Part shown: in pieces, positions 52,872 to 60,977 of the stretch
Numbering within the stretch: the stretch's first letter is position 1
Layout: the number at the start of each line of letters is the position of its first letter
Origin: Chryseobacterium candidae
GTDB lineage: Bacteria > Bacteroidota > Bacteroidia > Flavobacteriales > Weeksellaceae
Assembly: GCF_004916905.1 (NCBI RefSeq)
Contig: NZ_SDLV01000040.1
Coordinates: forward strand, 1 to 64,000
DNA: 64,000 bases
Direction: 5' to 3'
Translations under genes and position numbers: made by a program
Notes under the pieces: model-generated
Databases searched by the model: none
Told to the model about the DNA's origin: nothing
Seen by the model: only the letters and a program-made list of their open reading frames with translations

Positions 52872-53179
52872 AAATCTTTCTATTTTTTTATGTGATAAAT
52901 TTGAAATTGTCTCAAAATTTAAATTATTTGACTTTTGTCATTGACTACGTCGAATCTTCGATTTCTGACGAAGGAAGAATCTTTATTGATTTTTATATGA
53001 GATTCTTCATTACATTTTATTTCATTCAGAATCACACCTTTGAAACAACTATATTTTGTAAGATAAAGGTAAAAGTAAATTGTGTGGAAAAAAATAATCT
53101 GACCATAGATTCGATCTATTTGAATTAAAATTAATCTTAGCTCCTAAAAAAAGGATAATTTAGCTTAAAAATAAATTTC
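52872..53179. other. 308-bp gap with a hairpin repeat
   Basis: Between gapN and the exported tpx. Contains the REP-like element listed separately (52962-53042) and a TTTGACTTTTG stretch at 52927-52937 shared with the other copies. The rest is AT-rich and presumably holds the divergent promoters. Confidence 0.55.
52962..53042 (+). repeat. REP-like hairpin element, left of exported tpx
   Basis: TTTCTGACGAAGGAAGAATC...ATGAGATTCTTCATTACATT...ATTCAGAATCACAC; its two halves are roughly complementary. It is the reverse complement of the element at 53840-53921 and a direct match to that at 57591-57684, so tpx lies between inverted copies. Confidence 0.75.
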
Positions 53180-53749
53180 ATGTTTTCAAAATTAGTTTGC
53201 GGCACACTGCTATTCTTCTCTGCAGTGGGCTTTGCTCAAAAATCTAAAGCAACCAATACTGTTTTAATGGGCGGGAAAGAAGTTCATACTTATGCCAAAT
53301 TACCGGCACTGAATAAGCCGGCTCCCCAATTTACCCTTACAGATGTGAATATGAATGATCAGACGCTGGATTCCTTCAAAGGAAGATATGTTATTCTGAA
53401 TATCTTCCCGAGTGTAGACACTGGTGTTTGTTCAGCTTCTGTGCATCATTTCAATGAAGAGGCTGGAAATCTTCCCAATACTGTAGTCCTTTGTATTTCA
53501 AAAGATCTGCCTTTTGCCCAGAAAAGATTCTGCGGTGCTGAAGGAATCAAAAATGTGGTAATGCTTTCAGATTTCCGTTCTGATTTTGGTTGGAACTATG
53601 GTGTGGAGCTGGTAGATTCTCCAATGAAAGGGCTTCTGAGCAGAGCCGTTGTGGTGATAGATCCTTCAGGCAAGATCATTTATGAAGAACAGGTACCGGA
53701 TATTTCTCAGGAACCGAACTATGAAGCAGCCATTGCGGCGGTGAAATAA
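53180..53749 (+). CDS. Exported thiol peroxidase paralogue
   Basis: 189 aa. Clean signal peptide MFSKLVCGTLLFFSAVGFA, cut before QKS, followed by a full Tpx domain: FPSVDTGVCSASVHHF with peroxidatic Cys84 (TGVC rather than TPTC), DLPFAQKRFCGAEG with Cys118, and the typical close VPDISQEPNYEAAIAAVK. About 55-60% like the cytoplasmic Tpx at 32970 by inspection. Predicted periplasmic; reductant unknown because cytoplasmic thioredoxin would not reach it. No thioredoxin-like gene nearby. A third Cys (Cys105) is present. Confidence 0.9.
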   Translation: MFSKLVCGTLLFFSAVGFAQKSKATNTVLMGGKEVHTYAKLPALNKPAPQFTLTDVNMNDQTLDSFKGRYVILNIFPSVDTGVCSASVHHFNEEAGNLPNTVVLCISKDLPFAQKRFCGAEGIKNVVMLSDFRSDFGWNYGVELVDSPMKGLLSRAVVVIDPSGKIIYEEQVPDISQEPNYEAAIAAVK

Positions 53750-53820
53750 TAAATTACATTAAAATTTAAATAGTTAAGAATATGAAGAAGAAGACCGATG
53801 TTCTTAATGGTTCAAAATAA

Positions 53821-53956
53821 AAAGAGGCAGTCTCAAAAGTGTCATTCTGAACGAAATGAAATGTAGTGAAGAATCTCATATGTTTGGTTATCAATAAGTT
53901 TCTTCCTTCGTCAGAATGACACAAGCCAGATTGTTTGACTTTTGAGACAGCCTCTT
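53821..53956 (+). terminator. Terminator-like nested hairpin holding a REP-like element
   Basis: Outer arms AAAGAGGCAGTCTCAAAAGT (53821-53840) and its complement (53938-53956) with one mismatch. Inside are the inner arms TGTCATTCTGA (53840-53850) and TCAGAATGACA (53911-53921) of the dispersed element. The outer arms pair with a T-rich tail (TCTTTG) and could end transcription of tpx (+) and hutU (-). Confidence 0.7.
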
Positions 53957-53975
53957 CTTTGTATCTAAAATGTTT

Positions 53976-55961
53976 TTACAGTAAATTTTCATCTACCAAA
54001 TTCGGAAGTGTTACTTTCAGATTGGGTTCTGCTTCCATCGCTCTTTTAATGGCGAAAACAGCGCCTTCGTTTCTTGCCCAGCTTCTTCTTGAGATTCCGT
54101 TGTTCACATCCCAGAAAAGCATAGACTTCAGTCTTCTGTCGGCATCATCGCTTCCATCCAGCAGCATTCCGAAACCTCCGTTAATCACTTCTCCCCAGCC
54201 TACTCCACCTCCATTGTGGATAGAAACCCATGTAGCTCCGCGGAAACTGTCTCCAATCACATTGTGAATGGCCATATCCGCCGTAAATCTTGATCCGTCA
54301 TAGATATTGGAAGTTTCTCTGTAAGGAGAATCTGTTCCTGAAACGTCGTGGTGATCTCTACCCAATACCACAGGTCCTATTTCTCCGTTTTTAATAGCTT
54401 TGTTGAAGGCCTCCGCAATTTTCATTCTTCCTTCCGCATCTGCATACAGGATTCTTGCCTGCGAACCTACCACCAGTTTATTTTCCTGTGCTCCTTTGAT
54501 CCACTGGATGTTGTCTTTCATCTGCTGCCGGATCTCTTCAGGAGAGTTTTTAACCATTTCTTCCAACACTGCACAGGCAATATCATCCGTTTTCTGAAGA
54601 TCTTCCGGATTTCCGCTGGAACATACCCAACGGAACGGCCCGAAACCATAATCGAAACACATAGGTCCCATAATATCCTGTACATAACTCGGATATTTGA
54701 ATTCTCTTCCCAATGTTGGATTTTCTGTCATTACATCAGCTCCGGCTCTGGAAGCTTCCAGTAAAAAGGCATTTCCGTAATCGAAGAAATACGTTCCTTT
54801 TGCTGTATGTTTGTTGATGGCTGCAGCATGTCTTCTCAATGTTTCCTGAACTTTTTCTTTGAATAGTTCAGGGTTTTCAGCCATCATGGTATTGGATTCT
54901 TCAAAACTTTGTCCTGCAGGATAGTAGCCTCCCGCCCAAGGATTGTGAAGTGAAGTCTGGTCTGAGCCAATGTCTATTCTTAAATCTGCCTGATCAAATT
55001 TCTCCCAAACTTCAACAATATTTCCAAGGTAAGCCAAAGACACGGTTTCTTTGTTCGCCTGTGCTTCTCTTACTCTTTTTACCAATGCATCAAGATCTTC
55101 ATGGATTTCATTCACCCATTTCTGGTCATGGCGGATTTTTGTGATCTTAGGATTCACTTCTGCACATACGGTTACACAGCCCGCAATATTTCCTGCTTTT
55201 GGCTGAGCTCCACTCATTCCTCCTAATCCTGAAGTAACGAAAAGGCCTCCTTTCGGTTCTTTTTTGATTTTTCTGAAGGCATTTAATACCGTAATCGTTG
55301 TTCCGTGAACAATCCCCTGAGGACCGATATACATATAACTTCCCGCTGTCATCTGTCCGTATTGGGTAACGCCTAATGCATTGAATTTCTCCCAGTCATC
55401 CGGTTTTGAATAGTTCGGGATCATCATACCATTCGTTACAACCACTCTTGGCGCGTCTTTATGAGACGGGAACAATCCCATAGGATGTCCTGAATACATC
55501 ACCAATGTCTGGTCATTATTCATTTCCGACAGATACTTCATGGTCAGCAGATACTGTGCCCAGTTTGAGAAAACAGCTCCGTTTCCACCATAAGTAATCA
55601 GTTCATGAGGGTGCTGTGCTACGGCATAATCCAGGTTATTCTGAATCATCAGCATAATGGCTTTGGCCTGCTCAGACTTTCCGGGATAATCTGTGATAGG
55701 TCTTGCCTTCATTTCATAATCCGGACGGAAACGGTACATATAAATCCTACCGTAATCTTCAAGTTCCTGCTTAAATTCAGGAATCAGTTCTGCATGAAAC
55801 TTGGGATCGAAATAACGTAAAGCATTCTTCAATGCCAGCTTTTTCTCTTCTTCTCCTAAAATTTCTTTACGCTTCGGAGCATGGTTGATATTGGTCTCGT
55901 ACGGTTTCGGTTGTGGCAGCTGATCAGGAATCCCCTGCTGTATCTGTTCTTGAAATGTCAT
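53976..55961 (-). CDS. hutU: Urocanate hydratase
   Basis: 661 aa, the longer form seen in flavobacteria (about 100 residues more than E. coli-type HutU at the N-terminus). Converts urocanate to imidazolone propionate in histidine degradation, using NAD as a tightly bound cofactor. Recognisable: ITYGGNGAVFSNWAQY, VMYSGHPMGLFPSH, MMIPNYSKPDDWEKFNALG, MTAGSYMYIGPQGIVHGT, FVTSGLGGMSGAQPKAG, the catalytic-Cys block FDYGFGPFRWVCSSGN, and LGRDHHDVSGTDSPYRET. No other hut gene is nearby. Confidence 0.96.
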   Translation of the reverse strand: MTFQEQIQQGIPDQLPQPKPYETNINHAPKRKEILGEEEKKLALKNALRYFDPKFHAELIPEFKQELEDYGRIYMYRFRPDYEMKARPITDYPGKSEQAKAIMLMIQNNLDYAVAQHPHELITYGGNGAVFSNWAQYLLTMKYLSEMNNDQTLVMYSGHPMGLFPSHKDAPRVVVTNGMMIPNYSKPDDWEKFNALGVTQYGQMTAGSYMYIGPQGIVHGTTITVLNAFRKIKKEPKGGLFVTSGLGGMSGAQPKAGNIAGCVTVCAEVNPKITKIRHDQKWVNEIHEDLDALVKRVREAQANKETVSLAYLGNIVEVWEKFDQADLRIDIGSDQTSLHNPWAGGYYPAGQSFEESNTMMAENPELFKEKVQETLRRHAAAINKHTAKGTYFFDYGNAFLLEASRAGADVMTENPTLGREFKYPSYVQDIMGPMCFDYGFGPFRWVCSSGNPEDLQKTDDIACAVLEEMVKNSPEEIRQQMKDNIQWIKGAQENKLVVGSQARILYADAEGRMKIAEAFNKAIKNGEIGPVVLGRDHHDVSGTDSPYRETSNIYDGSRFTADMAIHNVIGDSFRGATWVSIHNGGGVGWGEVINGGFGMLLDGSDDADRRLKSMLFWDVNNGISRRSWARNEGAVFAIKRAMEAEPNLKVTLPNLVDENLL

Positions 55962-56134
55962 ATTACTATTTAAAGGTCTATGTTTTAAACAATGTTTGAA
56001 GTTTTAAAGATATTCAAAATAGGAAATATAGGCAAGTGGTGAAAGGAAGAATGGTTTAAGGTTTAAGCAAAATTACAAAATCTATAAATCAACCAATATT
56101 TGATATTAAATACTATATTTGAATAAATGTGCCT

Positions 56135-56679
56135 CAATTCCCCTCTCTCGGAGGGGTGGATTTTAAAGTGTAAGCTTTAAAAGACAGGGTGGTTAAAAAC
56201 ACAATAATGAAAGAAACCCTCACCTCCATCAACGGAATTCCCATCCGTAGGAATTTCGTTGAGAATCTTCCCTACAATCCCTATTTAAAAGTATTATTAA
56301 AAGAAAAGCGTAAAGCCCGGATCTTAGGTGAAGTGATCTTCTGGAAGAAAGTCCGTGCAAAAAAAATTTCATACCATTGATTTTGACAGACAAAGGATTA
56401 TCGGAAATTATATCGTTGATTTTTATGTAAAAACGCTTGGGCTCATTATAGAAATAGATGGATCAAGCCATGATGAAAAGCAGATTTATGATGGGATAAG
56501 AGAGGAATATCTTGAATCTTTGGGACTTTTGGTTTTCAGAATCAGTGATTTTGGTGTAAGAAATAATCTGAGTCTGGTGATGAAGGAATTGGAGGATTTT
56601 ATTGTGCTTCACTATGGAACCACCCCGTCTTCAAAAATTCTTTAATTTTTGAATCCATCCCTCCTAGAGAGGGGAATTG
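56135..56679 (+). mobile_element. DUF559 nuclease cassette with ~60-bp terminal inverted repeats
   Basis: 545 bp. Left end 56135-56194 begins CAATTCCCCTCTCT and ends GGGTGGTT; the right end 56618-56679 is its reverse complement, matching 26 of the first 28 bases and the inner AAGAC.GGGTGGTT. The middle of the repeat is AT-rich and diverged. The only gene inside is a DUF559 restriction-endonuclease-like frame. No transposase, so movement would depend on another enzyme or on the nuclease itself. A solo half-copy lies at 31106-31160. No target-site duplication recognised. Confidence 0.78.
56207..56645 (+). pseudogene. DUF559 (endonuclease-like) gene, frameshifted in an A8 run
   Basis: Frame 1 (56207-56380) reads MKETLTSINGIPIRRNFVENL ... 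ILGEVIFWKKVRAKKISYH and stops. The second frame continues FHTIDFDRQRIIGNYIVDFYVKT and LIIEIDGSSHDEKQIYDGI (the DUF559 Vsr-like active-site block with the catalytic Asp/Glu residues) to ...GVRNNLSLVMKELEDFI. Removing one A of the A8 run near 56358-56366 joins them into a ~145-aa intact DUF559 protein, as in relatives. Its last ~10 codons lie inside the right terminal repeat. It may be a real pseudogene, a slippage-expressed gene or a sequencing error. Confidence 0.82.
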
Positions 56680-56710
56680 CCGTTACCCATATGAGTCGTT
56701 ATTCAACATA

Positions 56711-56737
56711 AAAAAACCTTACTGAAATTCAATAAGG
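56711..56737 (-). terminator. Terminator of the acidic protein gene
   Basis: 10-nt arms (56717-56726 and 56728-56737) with one wobble and a minus-strand T-run (A6 at 56711-56716). Confidence 0.7.
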
Positions 56738-56759
56738 CTTGTTTTCGTATCGTCAAAAT

Positions 56760-57053
56760 TTAGGTTAAAACATCATCGTTTTCTTCTTCGTGGTCATCTT
56801 CATTATCGCTGAGACTCCAGTAATTGTTTTCTTCATCTTCTGCTCCTATTTCTTCCATTTCATCATCGTCCTCAGCTCCGGGGATATCTAAGCCTTTATC
56901 TATTTTATCGTCATCAAAATCTTCATTCAGAATAGGATTTCCGTCTCCATCAAGCGGAATATGTTTTTCTTTCTGGAAAATATCTTCATCAGGATTATAA
57001 TCCATCTGTTCCAGCTTTCTGTTTTGTTCATTAATATTGTCTTCCGGTATCAT
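56760..57053 (-). CDS. Highly acidic hypothetical protein, 97 aa
   Basis: 38 of 97 residues are Asp or Glu (39%), concentrated in the second half. No signal peptide or membrane segment. Block YNPDEDIFQKEKHIPLDGD near the middle is reminiscent of small flavobacterial proteins of this type, otherwise unrecognised. Likely soluble and disordered; function unknown. Confidence 0.65.
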   Translation of the reverse strand: MIPEDNINEQNRKLEQMDYNPDEDIFQKEKHIPLDGDGNPILNEDFDDDKIDKGLDIPGAEDDDEMEEIGAEDEENNYWSLSDNEDDHEEENDDVLT

Positions 57054-57154
57054 GATAGTGTTATTTAAGGGTTTACATACTTAAAACAAAAATAATTCCA
57101 AGTTATGCTGAATAATCAGAATATACTTCAGGATTTGCACAATGCGGCATTTTC

Positions 57155-57351
57155 TTATTTTCTTTCAATAGCGATAATACTTCCTTCGGTCATCCCCGCC
57201 ATCCTGTTTCGGGCTTCAGCAGCAGAAAATCCAAAAAATAAGATTCTCCTCAGATATGCGTTCCGGGTGGGCAACATCCAGACCTGTTTCTTTCAGCATT
57301 TCAATTCCTGTTTCCGGAATTCTTTTATTGATAAAAACTTTTATTGTTCTG
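57155..57351 (-). pseudogene. Remnant of a D-2-hydroxyacid dehydrogenase with an internal deletion
   Basis: Minus strand, near 57350: KVFINKRIPETGIEMLKETG, the N-terminus of a D-isomer 2-hydroxyacid (glyoxylate/hydroxypyruvate reductase-like) dehydrogenase. After about 45 codons the frame ends; a second frame, directly adjoining, reads FSAAEARNRMAGMTEGSIIA to a stop at 57155-57157, which resembles the family's C-terminal GSA..EARNRMA.MT..NIIA. About 250 residues between them are missing. No ATG is left at the start. So a gene collapsed by a large internal deletion. Confidence 0.75.
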
Positions 57352-57590
57352 TTATTTAATGATTTTAAATAAAAAAACCTCACTCGCAAAAAGTAAGGTT
57401 ATTGAACTTTAATATTAAAAAAATTATCTCTTTTCATCTGAATGTTTGATTCAAGATCTATTTATTTTTTGTGATGGTGATTTATACAGAGGGCTTTAAT
57501 TCCATCAATTTTCATTCCGAAATGGATTAAAAGATTTTAAATTTTGATTAAAACAGATGAATTTTATATTTGAAAACAGGTTCTCTAAAA

Positions 57591-57684
57591 GTCAAATTAT
57601 CTGGCTTTTGCCGTTCTGACTGAGAAAGAATCTTATTGACTAAGCAGTATGAGATTCTTCATTACATTGCATGCAGAATGACAC
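57591..57684 (+). repeat. REP-like hairpin element, third copy
   Basis: GTCAAATTATCTGGCTTTTG...CCGTTCTGACTGAGAAAGAA ... GAGATTCTTCATTACATT ... GCAGAATGACAC, direct match to 52962-53042. It is the main feature of 57360-57704, otherwise empty apart from AT-rich sequence. Confidence 0.7.
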
Positions 57685-57704
57685 ACTCTTTAGAAATCTT
57701 CTTA

Positions 57705-58355
57705 CTATTGATTCGTATTACCAAGCATCGGAACAAATTTATACGCTCCAAATTCTTCTTTTTCAAATTCTGTAGGGCCTACTTTGGTAAATCTGTATAA
57801 AACCTGCTCATCCGTTGGTCCTAATGGAATCACCATTATTCCCCCTATATTCAGCTGTTTTAAAAGTTCTGTAGGCAGTGTGGAAGCACCACAGGTTACG
57901 ATGATTTTATCGAAAGGAGCAAAAGTGGGAAGTCCCGCAAAACCATCTCCAAAACTCTGAAATTTTGGAAACAGATGAAGTTCTCTGAGTTTCTTTTTGG
58001 AAAAATCAAACAGATCTTTCTGCCTTTCTACAGTATATACATGAGCTTTCATCGCCATTAAAACGGCAGTCTGGTATCCGCATCCTGTTCCGATTTCCAA
58101 TACTTTTTCACCTGGTTTTACCTTCAGCAGTTCAGACTGTTCCGCTACCGTGGAAGGATGGGAAATAGTCTGGTGTGCCAGAATGGGAAATGCTCTGTCT
58201 TCATAGGCAAAATCTTCAAAAATACTTTCGATAAAAAGGTGTCTCGGAACTTCACTCATTGCCGAAAGTACATTTTCGTCTGAAATTCCAATCCTGTTTC
58301 GAAGATACTCAACTAAAATCTTTCTTTTTCCTTTATGTACAAACGAATCCTGCAT
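57705..58355 (-). CDS. pcm: Protein-L-isoaspartate O-methyltransferase
   Basis: 216 aa. Repairs isoaspartyl residues by SAM-dependent methylation. Motifs: FIESIFEDFAYEDRAFPI, QTISHPSTVAEQSELL (the family's Q-T-ISxP..V), SAM site VLEIGTGCGYQTAVLMAM, DKIIVTCGASTLPTELLKQL. Length and order are standard. Monocistronic. Confidence 0.95.
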   Translation of the reverse strand: MQDSFVHKGKRKILVEYLRNRIGISDENVLSAMSEVPRHLFIESIFEDFAYEDRAFPILAHQTISHPSTVAEQSELLKVKPGEKVLEIGTGCGYQTAVLMAMKAHVYTVERQKDLFDFSKKKLRELHLFPKFQSFGDGFAGLPTFAPFDKIIVTCGASTLPTELLKQLNIGGIMVIPLGPTDEQVLYRFTKVGPTEFEKEEFGAYKFVPMLGNTNQ

Positions 58356-58456
58356 TTGACAAAAGTAAGAAATTAGAAATTAGATTTCAGAAATTGCAGC
58401 AAAGAATTATCCACAAAAAATAAGCAATCAAAAAATGGCAGCTTTATACTTGTTAC

Positions 58457-59104
58457 TTAATTCCATTTTATAGGATAAGGTCCGTAAAACGTGCTAAAGG
58501 TATTATCAGCACATCTTTTTCTGACAAAAAAGTTGTAGGTCTGGGTTTTACTTAATCCCGTGTAGACGGCTTTTTGGCCTGTCATTGCTAATTGTCCACT
58601 CGCAGGTGGCGCAGAACTTATCGTCAAAACAGTTTCATACGCAGAAACGCCATCGTTATCCCAGGATACCGCAGCATCAAAAGTAGAAGAAAGCGCGGAG
58701 GAAGTTGTTTTGGTATAAGTTGCATACGCTGGCTGTACACAAGTTGTCGTATTACCCGCCAAAACAGTAATAGGTCCCGCCCAGTTACTTCGTCCATTGT
58801 CTATTCCACAATTTTTCCTCACATAAAGATCATATTTATTATTCTGATAGAGCGGGAGGCTATAGGAATTTTTGTAGGTAACCACTGTAGTTCCCTTTCC
58901 CAAAGTGAAACCTTGCTCTCCATACTGCACTTCATAATACCCTTCGCCCATGGTGTTCATATTCCAGGAAAGGGTGTTGCTTACTTTTTCAAATGTCAAA
59001 TTTGTGGGTGTTCCACATTGAGCCTGCGGGTCATACGGACTATCTCCTATACATGCTGCAGTAGATAATCCAGCCATAAGTACAATCGAAATTATTCTTT
59101 TCAT
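58457..59104 (-). CDS. Secreted fibronectin type III-like protein
   Basis: 215 aa. Signal peptide MKRIISIVLMAGLSTAAC, possibly a lipoprotein signal at Cys18. Two FN3-like modules (PTNLTFEKVSNTLSWNMN ... YEVQYGEQGF ... NNKYDLYVRKNCG, and PAYATYTKTT ... YNFFVRKRCAD). FN3 pairs usually mediate binding. No catalytic domain, no sorting domain. Confidence 0.75.
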   Translation of the reverse strand: MKRIISIVLMAGLSTAACIGDSPYDPQAQCGTPTNLTFEKVSNTLSWNMNTMGEGYYEVQYGEQGFTLGKGTTVVTYKNSYSLPLYQNNKYDLYVRKNCGIDNGRSNWAGPITVLAGNTTTCVQPAYATYTKTTSSALSSTFDAAVSWDNDGVSAYETVLTISSAPPASGQLAMTGQKAVYTGLSKTQTYNFFVRKRCADNTFSTFYGPYPIKWN

Positions 59105-59238
59105 CGTTATTTTTCAGACCGTTAATTTACTGTAATTTCTTTAATGAATGGATGCCTTTAATCTAGTGCATTTCCAAGTAAAAAGTCATGTATTTTATAA
59201 ATGTACATTCACTATATTTACAAAAATTTAATACAGCT

Positions 59239-60201
59239 ATGTTAAAAGCAGGTTTGGTAGGTGCCGGACACTTGGGAAAAATACATTTAAAACTTCTTAA
59301 TCAGTCAGATAGATATGAATTTGTAGGTTTTCATGATAAAGATGTTGAAAACGGAAAGAAATTAGAAGCCGAATTCGGATATCAATATTTTGAAAATTTT
59401 GATGAATTGCTTGAGCAGATTGACATGCTTGATATTGTCACTCCAACTGTTTATCATTATGACTATGCTTTAAAAGCCATTGATAAAGGCCTTCATTTCT
59501 TTATTGAAAAACCGGTAACCCAGACTCTTGAACAGGCAGAAGAAATTCTTCGTTTGTGCCAGGAAAAAGGAATCAAAGCACAGGTAGGACACGTTGAAAG
59601 ATACAATCCGGCTTTTATTGCTACCAAGGAATATATCAGCAATCCGATGTTTATTGAAATCCACAGACTGGCAGAATTTAATCCACGTGGTACGGATGTT
59701 TCCGTAGTATTGGATCTTATGATTCACGATCTTGATATTTTATTAAGTATTGCTAAATCTAAAGTGAAAAATATTCACGCAAGCGGCGTTTGCGTAGTAA
59801 GCAAAACTCCGGATATTGCCAATGCGAGAATAGAGTTTGAAAACGGATGCGTTGCCAATCTTACGACTTCCAGAATTTCTATGAAGGCGATGAGAAAAAG
59901 CAGATTCTTTCAGAAAGATGCTTATATTTCCGTTGATTTCCTTGAGAAAAAGGCTGAAGTAATCAGGATGAAGGATGCTCCTGAAAGCCCTACTCCATTT
60001 GATATGATTATTGAAAATGCAGAGGGAGAAAAGAACCAGATTCTGTTTGAATATCCGAATATACAGCCTAACAATGCTATTCTGGACGAATTAAATTCTT
60101 TCGCTGATGCGATTACTGGCGACAAAAATGTAGAAGTTTCTCTTGAAGACGGAACTGAAGCGTTGAAGGTGGCTTTAGAGATTATGAAACTGATCAGTTA
60201 A
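59239..60201 (+). CDS. Gfo/Idh/MocA-family oxidoreductase
   Basis: 320 aa from MLKAGLVGAGHLGKIHLK at 59239; the longer frame begins before the Rossmann fold and is not needed. N-terminal Rossmann GLVGAGHLGKIH; conserved FIEKPVTQTLEQAEEIL with the cofactor/substrate Lys, then the C-terminal alpha/beta domain (VGHVERYNPAFI, RGTDVSVVLDLMIHDLDILL). Soluble NAD(P)-dependent sugar or metabolite oxidoreductase; substrate unknown. In many flavobacteria this gene is related to UDP-sugar or cell-envelope pathways, but I cannot show it here. Confidence 0.9.
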   Translation: MLKAGLVGAGHLGKIHLKLLNQSDRYEFVGFHDKDVENGKKLEAEFGYQYFENFDELLEQIDMLDIVTPTVYHYDYALKAIDKGLHFFIEKPVTQTLEQAEEILRLCQEKGIKAQVGHVERYNPAFIATKEYISNPMFIEIHRLAEFNPRGTDVSVVLDLMIHDLDILLSIAKSKVKNIHASGVCVVSKTPDIANARIEFENGCVANLTTSRISMKAMRKSRFFQKDAYISVDFLEKKAEVIRMKDAPESPTPFDMIIENAEGEKNQILFEYPNIQPNNAILDELNSFADAITGDKNVEVSLEDGTEALKVALEIMKLIS

Positions 60202-60202
60202 C

Positions 60203-60936
60203 ATGAAAATAAAGTCTGCACTATTTTTGGCAGCAATCACAATGCTATCTTGTAATCAAAAAAAAATGGTTATAAGATAGATTGTGATGATCAAAAAAAG
60301 CAGGCACAAAATGATTTCAATTATAAAAAGTATACCTGGACCAATTTTTCAGGCTTAGGCTATGATTATCTGGGTGAAAAGGAATTTATAGAGCTTCTGA
60401 ACAAGAATCATATAAAAACGCAGCAAATTCCCATATCTTGCGTAAGATTTCCGAATGATCAGTATGAAAACTGCCGGGAAATCGAGATGAACAGACTTAT
60501 TTTAGAAAGATTTGGAAAGAAATTTATAGACTCATTGCGTTTTACGGCGAAACAATTATTTATAAAAAATAATCCCGATGAAATATTTTCATATGAACAA
60601 TGCGATAATATTTCGCGCTATCCTAACTCTACCGTAGACAATCAGTTTGAAAAACTACAAACTGATTATCTAAAAAAATTTCCTACTCCCCAAGGATATA
60701 AATCAAAAAAGGAAAAGTTTTATTCCTACACTTCAGCTTCTTTTATTATTACTAAAAACGGAAAAATTAAGGATTTATCAGTAAAAAGTGAATTTCAAAA
60801 CAAAAAAAACAATATATTTGAAAAACAATTCAATAAACAATTGAAAGATTTTGTTTTACACACGCAATGGATTCCTGGCAGAATAAATGGTCTGAATGTA
60901 GATTCTTACTATGATGCCAACATTCAGTATGACTAA
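60203..60936 (+). pseudogene. TonB-C-like lipoprotein gene, frameshifted in an A9 run
   Basis: Start MKIKSALFLAAITMLSC (lipobox LSC) then NQKKM and a stop in frame 1. The following frame is open over 60268-60936 with NGYKIDCDDQKKQAQNDF, YTWTNFSGLGYDYLGEKEF and a C-terminal domain SFIITKNGKIKDLSVKS ... LHTQWIPGRINGLNVDSYYD resembling the TonB C-terminal domain. The break is an A9 run at 60258-60266 (one A fewer than 10, or two more than 7, would rejoin). Restored, this is a ~244-aa lipoprotein. It begins one base after the Gfo/Idh gene. Confidence 0.8.
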
Positions 60937-60977
60937 TTTCTAAAAAATTCCTATTATTTTAAATCATCGAAATTACT

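Noticed and set aside
53821..53956. tRNA or structured RNA gene
   Set aside because: The long hairpin is explained by a terminator plus a dispersed repeat; no cloverleaf.
57105..57359. 84-codon plus-strand frame
   Set aside because: Antisense to the decayed dehydrogenase remnant, which explains the open frame.
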